DNA of 64,000 nucleotides from Flavobacteriales bacterium (GTDB taxonomy: Bacteria; Bacteroidota; Bacteroidia; Flavobacteriales; Schleiferiaceae), in assembly GCA_017795025.1 (NCBI GenBank), contig CP051243.1, positions 1,989,501 through 2,053,500 on the forward strand, written 5' to 3'. Shown piece by piece: positions 16,106-22,802 of this stretch. The position numbers and the translations under genes were made by a program. The notes under the pieces are model-generated. The model was given only the letters and a program-made list of their open reading frames with translations, searched no databases and was not told where the DNA came from. Numbering within the stretch: position 1 is the stretch's first letter; each line of letters starts with the position of its first letter.

Positions 16106-16198
16106 GGTGGATTGGTGGATTGGTGGATTGGTTGAATGGTGAATTCGTGGATTGGTGGATTGGTTGAATGGGGAATTGGTGAATTGGGAAACTGGTGA
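16106..16198. repeat. Octamer minisatellite (TGGATTGG type)
   Basis: About eleven degenerate units of an 8-bp motif TGGATTGG, with variants TTGAATGG, TGAATTCG, GGAATTGG and GAAACTGG. Shorter tracts of the same motif occur at about 15690-15728, 16313-16380, 17776-17812 and 17926-17975, and in the second island at 45070-45140 and 46208-46236. On the minus strand they translate to strings of Pro/Ser/Thr/His/Asn, giving spurious ORFs. Confidence 0.85.
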
Positions 16199-16658
16199 AA
16201 CATCAATGGGTTGCCTCCGAAGCAAAAAGGCCGGAGTGACCGCAGGGAACGGTGGCTTTTAATCTTTGGGTAAGAGGGCTCCCGTCCCTGGATCACGAAG
16301 TAATCCGGTTTTGGTGGAATGGGGAATTGGTGGATTGGTTGAATGGTGAATTCGTGGATTGGGGAACTGGGGAACTGAGGAAACCGTCGATGGGTTGCCT
16401 CCGAAGCAAAAAGGCCGGAGTGACCGTAGGGAACGGTGGCTTTTAATCTTTGGGTAAAAGGGCTCCCGTTCCTGGATCACGAAGTAACCCTAATCCCTCA
16501 GTAATTTCCACTTAAATAAAATATTAATTATCCAATCGACTGTTAATAAGGGTGTTAAAAAACAAGAAGTGGCTTAAGGGTATTTAAACCTTAATAACCT
16601 TAGCTTTAATTGACTCAAAAAGAATGATTAAACATTCACCAAAAAAGTCGAATAACAA

Positions 16659-17072
16659 ATGAACCCAAACCTTAACGAAGAACTTTGGAGAACCTTTCAA
16701 AGCAAATTTGCAAGACTATTAAATGACCTTCCACGGAAAGAGCAAAAAAAATACTTTTACGTCTTCGGTATGCGTGAGGAGTTTGAAAGCAATTTCAATT
16801 TCGAGCAAATGAGGGAAGTGTTTTTAAAAAACGTACGCGAAAAAAAAAGCGAAAAAAAAAGAACCAAATATCTTAGAAAGCTAATTGCTGATATCGAGGT
16901 TCAAAAACAAAAAGACATCTTGGAAAGCACAACGAACACTATAACAAAAAACATTTTCAATCTAAAGGATGAAATAGCAACTAGACCTAATGTAGTTGTT
17001 CAGGTTGCTAAGGAAAAAGCTTCAAAAAAATCCAGAGGGTGTGAATTTTTCCCATGTGGTGATGGAAAATAA
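16659..17072 (+). CDS. Hypothetical charged helical protein, first of a two-gene cassette
   Basis: 137 residues, Lys/Glu-rich, no signal peptide. Predicted largely helical, with a coiled coil at about 50-110 (KNVREKKSEKKRTKYLRKLI). Not recognised. Codon use is strongly A-rich, unlike flanking genes, and two A9 runs (16840-16848, 16852-16860) lie in the frame and could promote slippage. The last 11 bases overlap the start of the next gene, suggesting coupled translation. Both flanks are repeats, consistent with an acquired accessory cassette. It could be an effector-associated sensor, but nothing shows this. Confidence 0.65.
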   Translation: MNPNLNEELWRTFQSKFARLLNDLPRKEQKKYFYVFGMREEFESNFNFEQMREVFLKNVREKKSEKKRTKYLRKLIADIEVQKQKDILESTTNTITKNIFNLKDEIATRPNVVVQVAKEKASKKSRGCEFFPCGDGK

Positions 17073-17526
17073 AGAACGTGCATTAAACCTATTGATTGAA
17101 ACATACAAACTGTATGCGGGATTTAGCGCTATCATTATTGCCGGCTTATTGTCATATGCTTCAGGCAATTCCCAAATTGCAGATGATAATCTTCTTTATA
17201 CTTCTATCGTTGTTTTATGCCTTGCTTCTTGTTTATGCGTTTTTGGTATTCAATATTTCATTTCAAGGGTAAATAAAGGTGATTACAATATTTACTCAAT
17301 ATGGGCAAAAGGCCTTACATTCTTTATAATGGTGTTTTTGTTTCTTGGGCTGCTATTTAGTTTTCTTTACATATATAATTACAGGGAGTCCACCTTAAAC
17401 TCCCAAAAGACCGAAATAACCCAAACTTCATCAATAAAAAAAGACTGCCACCCAAACATGGGTGCTGCAAGTAGCCCATCAAAAGAAACCTGTAACGACG
17501 GAAAACCGACTTTAAAAGCATATTAG
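17062..17526 (+). CDS. Hypothetical three-TM membrane protein, second of cassette
   Basis: 154 residues from ATG 17062; the frame is open upstream to 16996, but ATG 17062 gives an 11-bp overlap with the preceding gene and a sensible N-terminus (MENKERALNLLIETYKLYAG). Three hydrophobic segments lie at about 20-38, 50-70 and 86-112 (FFIMVFLFLGLLFSFLYIYNY). The C-terminal 40 residues are polar and Ser/Thr-rich. Family not recognised. A soluble coiled-coil protein paired with a small membrane protein recalls sensor/effector pairs of defence cassettes, but no diagnostic motif supports that. Confidence 0.65.
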   Translation: MENKERALNLLIETYKLYAGFSAIIIAGLLSYASGNSQIADDNLLYTSIVVLCLASCLCVFGIQYFISRVNKGDYNIYSIWAKGLTFFIMVFLFLGLLFSFLYIYNYRESTLNSQKTEITQTSSIKKDCHPNMGAASSPSKETCNDGKPTLKAY

Positions 17527-18040
17527 AGAATGCCTTAGGTTATAATTTTGTTCACATTCAAGCTACTAATTCTATTATACATTCTGGAAATTAACAGCAG
17601 CATCGTTGAAAAGTCGTAAACATGTTGGCAGGGCGATATATCATTGTATTTCTAACAGCGCCCTGATTGTTCCTTTCTTCAACGCAGAGGAACGAGAGTA
17701 CTAGTAGAATTTATCCTTTAGATTAGAAAATGCAGAGGCATTCGAGGGCTTTTCTTTACCCTAGTAGCCTATGGAAATCGGTGGATTGGGGAACTGGTCA
17801 ACTGGTGAAACCGTCGATGGGTTACCTCCGAAGCGAAAAGGCAGAAGCGACCATAGGGAGTGCTGGCTTTTAATCTTTGGGTAAAAGGGCTCCCGTTCCT
17901 GGATCACGAAGTAATCCATTTTTGGTGGAATGGTGAAAATTGGTAGATCGGTGGATTGGGAAACTGGTGAACTGGGGAAACCGTCAATGGGGATTGCTTC
18001 AACGCAGAGCTATGCCGCCGCATTGAGCTTTGGCAGACGG

Positions 18041-18405
18041 AAAAGGCTAAGCCTTTCCCAAGGTGATTTTTTTAACCTAAGACCATGTTTAAAGATTATA
18101 AAAAAGGGGATAATCGTTTCCTGTATGGAATCCTTGTTCGGAGGCGAATGGGACCTGAGCAGCAATAGTCCGCTCTTAGGGCAGTATTCAGGACTCAATA
18201 AGGCCACTGGAGGAGATATCTCAATCAAGTAAAATGTAACATCGTGCTGGCCCAGCCCAAGAGTCGGCGGTTTGTGGAGCAAGCCGAAGGCTGCTTCGCA
18301 AAATTGCCTTTCAGGGCCCTTGATTTTCCCGCCTGCCACAGCCAGTTATGGCGGGCACGGTTGTTTCGTTTTTTATCAAGAAAAAATGAAAGGAAAGAGT
18401 TGTTG
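18041..18405. repeat. Dispersed ~300-bp repeat, copy A
   Basis: From GGCTAAGCCTTTCCCAAGG through GACCATGTTTAAAGATT, GGACCTGAGCAGCAATAGTC and CTTTCAGGGCCCTTGATTTT to TTTTTTATCAAGAAAAAATG. Copy B at 45462-45752 is highly similar along its whole length. The repeat carries no intact ORF, transposase fragment or terminal inverted repeat. Copy A contains a 33-nt hairpin that copy B lacks. Confidence 0.85.
18328..18360. repeat. Nested 33-nt hairpin inserted in dispersed repeat A
   Basis: CCCGCC...GGCGGG pairs around CAGCCAGTTAT. In copy B, TTGATTTT joins directly to TTGTTTCG, so this segment is an insertion (or was lost from B). Related CGCC-stem hairpins stand at 45854-45915 in the second island. 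Confidence 0.65.
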
Positions 18406-18567
18406 AGGAATCAGAAATCAGCTATCAAATTCGAATAAGTTCGAGCTCATCATTTGCAAGGTCTTCGGTTCATGAGCAGAAATTTTAGTAGTTGATGTCA
18501 ACTCAAACTCAAGCACCCCCCAAGTACCCCCCAAGCCAAAACAGCTTAATTCTCGGCAAGCAATCCT

Positions 18568-18575
18568 TAACTTTG
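18568..18575 (+). promoter_or_regulatory. TAACTTTG -7 box, 4 nt before start
   Basis: Perfect TAnnTTTG box (TAACTTTG) ending 4 nt before ATG 18580. This predicts a leaderless or nearly leaderless transcript. No clear -33 TTG is seen. Confidence 0.5.
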
Positions 18576-18579
18576 CCGC

Positions 18580-19128
18580 ATGTCCGATAAAGCCATCCCT
18601 TCCCTACTTCATAATGAAGATGAAAAGCAACCGCATCAAAACTGCCGCATCTGCAATAAAGACTTGATGAACGGGGAGATGTATGCCATTCAAAAGGTTT
18701 TTAAAAATTACCCTGGACAAGAAAAAGCACAGGTCCTTTTCGACTTTGCCATGTGTCAGCAATGCATGATGGAAGCCCGTGCCGAATTGAGCGTGGAGTC
18801 GCGAATGCGCATTGATCGCTTTATGATGGATGGCCTGCAGGGCTTGGAAAGCAGCGGCGAGAATCCCGAAAGCAGATTCGAGAATAAACAATGCACCATC
18901 AGCGGAAAGCCGCTTGGAGAAAGTCAGGAATACCAAGTAATGGCCGTTTGCGAAGGGGATCGATTAATGGAAAGCCCTATTTGCCTGAGCGATGAGATTC
19001 TAGAGCACATACAGGAACTCCTCTCCGAACAAAGTCGGGATGAACTGAACCGCTTTACCGAAAACAATTTTGGCTGGCCACCGGAACTAAAGAAAGCTTT
19101 GCAAGACGGAGACCTCGTCCTGTTGTAA
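18580..19128 (+). CDS. Hypothetical protein with paired CxxC motifs
   Basis: 182 residues, acidic, cytosolic. Cys22-x2-Cys25 (NCRICNKDL) and Cys59-x2-Cys62 (MCQQCMMEA) form a likely zinc-binding treble-clef or zinc-ribbon-like module. A second half (about 105-150) repeats the flavour with NKQCTISGKPL and SPICLSDE. Probably a conserved Bacteroidota protein of unknown function. Monocistronic: repeats upstream, convergent gene downstream. Confidence 0.75.
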   Translation: MSDKAIPSLLHNEDEKQPHQNCRICNKDLMNGEMYAIQKVFKNYPGQEKAQVLFDFAMCQQCMMEARAELSVESRMRIDRFMMDGLQGLESSGENPESRFENKQCTISGKPLGESQEYQVMAVCEGDRLMESPICLSDEILEHIQELLSEQSRDELNRFTENNFGWPPELKKALQDGDLVLL

Positions 19129-19149
19129 ACTCCTGCCGCTTCCCACTTA

Positions 19150-19914
19150 TTAAAATCGTACCTGCAGTCCGTTCTCTATTTTATAGGTAAGCCCTGGGAT
19201 TTGAGGGTCCACTACGGGTCGTGCATCATAGTTTAACTGCGCACTCACCGTAAAAGCCCAATGCTCGCCAAGCTTAAAAGCCAACTGGTTTTGCATGCTC
19301 ATCCGCCAATCCGACCAATCGGTAAAGCGAGGTTGGTAATAGGTCACTGAAGTCCATAGAAAACGATCCTTAAACTTCCACATCAAACTCACATAAGAAC
19401 TCAATCGCCAGTCGAAATGCCGGATGCCCGTTTCGCGCTCCAAATCATCTTCATACATGATTAAATGTCCAGTATGAAATTGAAAATCTCCCTTTTGATC
19501 TACCCCAAAGCGCGGCCCGAAGCCATACAATAAACGTCGCTCAATCTTTAAAGGGCGGTCCGCTTGCGCCTGGCTAAAATATTCCATCTCCCACCACTTA
19601 TTCCAGCGCTGCACATAGCGCAAATGCAAATAGGCCGACTGGGCAAAATCGACCTGATTGGAAAAATTGAAATGCAAGCCATTGGAAAACAAAACCTGAT
19701 GGCGCGCCTTTTGGTAGCGAAGTAAAAATTGATTTTCAATATCAATCACCTCCTGCGTGTTCTTGAAAATGTCGAAACTTAAGTCGTCCTGAAATAACCA
19801 AGCGCTGCTATCCTGCCGAAACCGCAACTGTTCGATGTTAACAATCTGCCCCTGCCCCCCTAGGGCAAACAAACTAAATAGTAGAACTTTGCGTAATAAT
19901 GATGAGTGAACCAT
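19150..19914 (-). CDS. DUF481-like outer-membrane beta-barrel protein
   Basis: 254 residues. Signal peptide VLLFSLFALGGQGQ. The mature protein is rich in alternating strands and Trp/Tyr (YVQRWNKWWEMEYFSQAQAD, RRLLYGFGPRFG), as in DUF481/YdiY-type outer-membrane proteins, and ends in a terminal strand YKIENGLQVRF with a C-terminal Phe, the BAM signal. Probably a small outer-membrane barrel of unknown ligand. A TATTTTTG box ends 4 nt before its start. Confidence 0.75.
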   Translation of the reverse strand: MVHSSLLRKVLLFSLFALGGQGQIVNIEQLRFRQDSSAWLFQDDLSFDIFKNTQEVIDIENQFLLRYQKARHQVLFSNGLHFNFSNQVDFAQSAYLHLRYVQRWNKWWEMEYFSQAQADRPLKIERRLLYGFGPRFGVDQKGDFQFHTGHLIMYEDDLERETGIRHFDWRLSSYVSLMWKFKDRFLWTSVTYYQPRFTDWSDWRMSMQNQLAFKLGEHWAFTVSAQLNYDARPVVDPQIPGLTYKIENGLQVRF

Positions 19915-19918
19915 GGGG

Positions 19919-19926
19919 CAAAAATA
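19919..19926 (-). promoter_or_regulatory. TATTTTTG -7 box, 4 nt before start
   Basis: On the minus strand, TATTTTTG fits TAnnTTTG and is followed by CCCC then ATG of the DUF481-like gene. It overlaps the foot of a hairpin in the divergent intergenic region. Confidence 0.5.
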
Positions 19927-20030
19927 AATAGCCCCGGCTAGGCCGAGGCTATTTTGACCATGAAGGTCATGTCATGAAACATTTGAAAACTCTACTCAGG
20001 TCAAATATAAGACCTTTATTTGGAAAAACA
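19926..20030. promoter_or_regulatory. Structured divergent intergenic region
   Basis: AAATAGCCCCGGC / GCCGAGGCTATTT (about 19926-19954) forms a strong hairpin with one A-C mismatch, followed on the plus strand by TTTT. Next come TGACC/GGTCA (about 19955-19970) and AGGTC/GACCT (about 19998-20013) stems. No gene ends on the plus strand nearby, so the first hairpin is not a normal terminator. It may be a leader or attenuator for the secreted protein at 20072 or a short transcript. Confidence 0.4.
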
Positions 20031-20071
20031 AATATTATTTAACCCTGACTAACAGACATTTACGATTTTAT

Positions 20072-20698
20072 ATGTTGAAAATACGCCTAACTATTTTAAG
20101 TCTTTTTCTTCTTAGCCTTGGAATTCAGCTTCAAGCTCAGGATACCGATAAACGCGATGAAGAGGGCACGGAGTTTAAAGCGGCCATTGAGCAGTTTGTA
20201 TCCGAAATGAAGGAAGACCACAAGCAAAAAACCCTCAACCTCCGCATGCGGGAAATTGGTAGTTTGGAAAATGAACCTTTCGCCTGGAAGGAATATTTCA
20301 TGCTGGAAACCAAAGAGGAGTTTGAGAACAATTTAGGCTATACCACCGAGCGCGAATACTATTTCCTTTTCTATCATTACGCCACCGTGGAGGATCGTCA
20401 GTACGCCTTAAAATACTGGCTCGAGGATTTCATCGAAGGGGAGCAGGTACGTCCCGGTCGTCCAGTACGAACCTATGATTACGCCACCCCCACCCTAATC
20501 CTCATCAATCCTACCAATATTATTATCCTCAATTACGAGTGTAAATATTTCGACGACTACGATTACGACGATTGGCGCGATTTAATGATTGAAAAGTTTG
20601 GCGATCGGGCCACCACCATGGTTATTGAGATTGAGTGCGACGGGCCTTTAGAGTGGACCCTAAATGCCCCCGATCCTAAGGTTCGGGGACTGTTTTAG
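20072..20698 (+). CDS. Secreted hypothetical protein
   Basis: 208 residues. Signal peptide LTILSLFLLSLGIQLQAQ. The mature protein is acidic, with a DYDYDDW cluster near 165 and a C-terminal ALNAPDPKVRGLF. Two Cys residues lie in the last 60 residues (NYECKYF, IECDGP) and could form a disulfide. No family recognised. Convergent with the membrane protein of the sigma operon, three bases apart. Confidence 0.7.
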   Translation: MLKIRLTILSLFLLSLGIQLQAQDTDKRDEEGTEFKAAIEQFVSEMKEDHKQKTLNLRMREIGSLENEPFAWKEYFMLETKEEFENNLGYTTEREYYFLFYHYATVEDRQYALKYWLEDFIEGEQVRPGRPVRTYDYATPTLILINPTNIIILNYECKYFDDYDYDDWRDLMIEKFGDRATTMVIEIECDGPLEWTLNAPDPKVRGLF

Positions 20699-20701
20699 GG
20701 A

Positions 20702-21310
20702 TTAGTCTTCCGATTCAATCAGTCGTAACCGTTCTTCTAGCTCTTTGAGGTATTTCCCAAAGGTCTTGCGATTCATCCAGCGCGCCAACCAATGGGATAG
20801 CGGGGTTAGGATAATCATCAAGATAAGCAGGGTGATTAAGATTCGATTATCCGCTAAAGCCTCTTCCAAGCTCATTTTTTCGAGCAGACTGAAAAAGAAG
20901 CCCCCCGCAGCGGCAATGGGGTAAAGTATAAGGCCGCCAAGTTCTTCTTGCCTTAAAGTAGCTTTAATGTTTTCGATGTACAGTTTGAGGGTCTGGCGGC
21001 TGTCGTTTTCGCCCAACTGTAGGGATTTGGCTCTTTGATACCGGCGGATAAAGAAGACCAAACCAATCAGATGCGCCACAATAATGATGATAAACAACAG
21101 CTGCGGTAACCAGCTCTCTACATAGAATACCGCGCCGAAATAAAGGGGCAAGAAAAGGATAGTAAAGAATATTTTCCAAGCTAATCTTTTATTCAGCTTT
21201 TGCACCGGATCGCGACGCTTCACCTTAGCGCTTAAACCCGCCCGGATATCAGCGCCACTGAGGCTTTCGGCCTCATTATCCATGGATTTCCAGGTTTCTT
21301 CAATTTTCAT
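20702..21310 (-). CDS. Membrane protein of the sigma-factor operon, candidate anti-sigma
   Basis: 202 residues. A 45-residue cytosolic N-terminus (MKIEETWKSMDNEAESLSG) precedes two membrane segments (about 47-90), a soluble loop and two more segments (about 126-175), then a charged C-terminal helix. It overlaps the sigma-factor gene by 11 bp. Anti-sigma factors of Bacteroidota are often encoded this way, and a KxxExxWKSM N-terminus is common among them. Anti-sigma activity is inferred from position and topology; no zinc-binding ZAS motif is seen. Confidence 0.65.
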   Translation of the reverse strand: MKIEETWKSMDNEAESLSGADIRAGLSAKVKRRDPVQKLNKRLAWKIFFTILFLPLYFGAVFYVESWLPQLLFIIIIVAHLIGLVFFIRRYQRAKSLQLGENDSRQTLKLYIENIKATLRQEELGGLILYPIAAAGGFFFSLLEKMSLEEALADNRILITLLILMIILTPLSHWLARWMNRKTFGKYLKELEERLRLIESED

Positions 21311-21785
21311 CTTGCTCGTTCTTGATGGCCTGGCTTAACTTCTCCTTAATTCGGTGTAAGCGTACCGCCACATGATTCTTACTAATTCCGGAAATCAGCG
21401 CAATTTCCTCATTCCCATAACCGTCGAGGTGTAGCATGATTACCAACTTCTCGGCATCGTTCAATTTTCGAATATGACTCATCAGTTGGGCGCGTTCATC
21501 ACCCGCGGGTGCCACTTGCCAATCGGAATCAAAACCGGGGCTTTCCTTCCGATCTTTCTTTGCATGGGTAAGCGCGGTATTGAGGGCCACCCGATAAAGC
21601 CAAGTAGAAAACTTAGAAGCGCCTTTAAAATTCGCATAGGAACGCCAAGCCTGATAAACCACCTCCTGACGCAGGTCCTGCTCATCACTGGCATTTTTCG
21701 CATATATCCGGGTCACCTTATAGATGATTCCGCTATGCGCCTCCAATAGGCGAATAAATTCCGATTCCTTATCCTCGCTCACCAA
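21300..21785 (-). CDS. ECF-type RNA polymerase sigma factor
   Basis: 161 residues. Sigma region 2 spans about 8-75 (IYAKNASDEQDLRQEVVYQAWRSY, with -10-recognition residues in STWLYRVALNTALT). Sigma region 4 spans about 100-155 (VIMLHLDGYGNEEIALISG and KNHVAVRLHRIKEKL). Start is TTG 21785 or GTG 21782, two to five bases after the TraB-family stop. It is downstream of a TraB/GumN gene and overlaps the membrane protein, so it likely forms a cell-surface signalling operon. Confidence 0.9.
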   Translation of the reverse strand: MVSEDKESEFIRLLEAHSGIIYKVTRIYAKNASDEQDLRQEVVYQAWRSYANFKGASKFSTWLYRVALNTALTHAKKDRKESPGFDSDWQVAPAGDERAQLMSHIRKLNDAEKLVIMLHLDGYGNEEIALISGISKNHVAVRLHRIKEKLSQAIKNEQDEN

Positions 21786-21787
21786 GC

Positions 21788-22654
21788 TTATTTTAAGGGC
21801 TTCAATTTATAACCTTCGGCCTGTAATAGGGCAATTAATCCTTGCTCCCCGGGTAGATGTAAAGCACCCACCGCGATAAACAGTCCGCCTTTGTTTAGTT
21901 CGGGAGCTAATTTAGGCACCCAAGCCTGATTGCGCTCATCCAAAAGCACTTCCATATCGCCCGCTTCCATGCCACTAAGCATTGCTGCCTCGTATAGCTC
22001 CGATAAATCATCTTGGTGGTAAGCGGCTATAATTCCGGTTGTCACATCTTCCCCCATATCCTCACGCAACATTTCCAGCAAATCCTCCAGTTGCTCCTCT
22101 TCAGTTTGACTTTCGAATAGGATGGTCATCTGCTCTTTAATGGTTTCTAAACTAAGAACCTCTTTCCCCTGCTCCTCACCTGTTTTAGCGAAGTACATAT
22201 CAATGGGCAAGCCTCCATAGCGCAAAGAATCGGGGGTAAGTTCCTGCGCCAAATTTGCCGCATAAGCGGTACTTAACACCATCGGCTTTAGCATATCTAA
22301 CATCGCTAAATCCATTTGCATTACCGGCTCAATCTTCTCTTTTAAAAGGAGGTAATCCAGGGAGTCGGTCATGGCTTTTAAGGATTTCCCGGGCATTAAG
22401 GATAAGGGGGCCAAGCTCATCAGCTGACTGCTATCAATAACCGTTTCTACAACCACCATACGCGATTCCTCAAACACCTTGCTTACATCTTTACGTTCTT
22501 CCAGGAAATCAGCGCCAACCAAATGATAGGTCCCATACAAATAGGAAACCTTGCCTTCCGGACTTTCAATTTCCCACAACAAGCCTTGCTCCTGAGCCGG
22601 CAAAACAAGGATTGCGAGTAAACTTGCCCCTAAACTTAAAAGTAGCTTTTTCAT
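21788..22654 (-). CDS. TraB/GumN family exported protein
   Basis: 288 residues. Signal peptide LLLSLGASLLAILVLPAQ. TraB/GumN hallmarks: YGTYHLVG near the mature N-terminus (about 40), VVVETVID, ERNQAWVPKL (about 232), and GALHLPGEQGLIALLQAEGY near the C-terminus. The family is related to Tiki-type metallo-hydrolases and the His/Glu pairs are retained; its substrate in bacteria is unclear. It is the first gene of a three-gene minus-strand operon with a sigma factor and a membrane protein, an unusual partner that may be the envelope sensor or output. Confidence 0.85.
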   Translation of the reverse strand: MKKLLLSLGASLLAILVLPAQEQGLLWEIESPEGKVSYLYGTYHLVGADFLEERKDVSKVFEESRMVVVETVIDSSQLMSLAPLSLMPGKSLKAMTDSLDYLLLKEKIEPVMQMDLAMLDMLKPMVLSTAYAANLAQELTPDSLRYGGLPIDMYFAKTGEEQGKEVLSLETIKEQMTILFESQTEEEQLEDLLEMLREDMGEDVTTGIIAAYHQDDLSELYEAAMLSGMEAGDMEVLLDERNQAWVPKLAPELNKGGLFIAVGALHLPGEQGLIALLQAEGYKLKPLK

Positions 22655-22802
22655 TTTCTAGTTTTTTTTTGGTTTACCTCATTAGTAGCACTTTGGACCT
22701 AAAAATTACAGGAAGCGCAAAAAAAACCAAAAACTGGGTAAAAACTTTCATTTCCCCTTGGTAGGCATTAATTTCAGCGTTTTAATTCTAAATTCCCACA
22801 AA

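Larger units (their letters stand above)
15553..16500. repeat. Repeat island: six copies of an ~83-bp tRNA-flank-like unit
   Basis: No gene is supported here. Copies lie at about 15601-15683, 15753-15835, 15884-15967, 16016-16099, 16224-16306 and 16408-16490. Each runs from AAAAAGGCCGGAGTGACC through GGCTTTTAATCTTTGGGTA to GGATCACGAAGTAATCC. In reverse complement the core reads CCAAAGATTAAAAGCC, nearly the tRNA-Val 3' flank. Gaps between copies hold octamer minisatellites or a block containing CTTGAGCGAAAAAGGATG. Copies differ by scattered substitutions, indicating decay rather than recent expansion. A seventh copy lies at 17836-17917. Confidence 0.85.
17527..18567. repeat. Repeat-rich intergenic region
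   Basis: No gene is supported. It holds an inverted repeat CAGGGCG/CGCCCTG at about 17626-17663, octamer tracts at 17776-17812 and 17926-17975, the seventh copy of the tRNA-flank-like unit (17836-17917), a GATTGCTTCAACGC segment at about 17994-18040 that recurs degenerately at 46248-46295, and the dispersed repeat at 18041-18405. The last 160 bp contain only C/A-rich sequence before the next promoter box. Confidence 0.75.

Noticed and set aside
15670-16296. Minus-strand ORF of 208 codons in the repeat island
   Set aside because: The peptide is a repetition of the same translated repeat unit and octamer tracts (strings of Pro/Ser/Asn/His). It is a by-product of repeats, not a gene.
15601-16490. 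CRISPR-like array
   Set aside because: Units are about 83 bp, imperfect, with spacers that are themselves repeats; no cas gene is near.
17930-18339. Plus- and minus-strand ORFs of about 100 codons over dispersed repeat A
   Set aside because: They cross repeat boundaries, and the equivalent frames in copy B are different or broken.
18041-18405. Insertion sequence or MITE
   Set aside because: No terminal inverted repeats, target duplications or transposase remnant could be seen in either copy.
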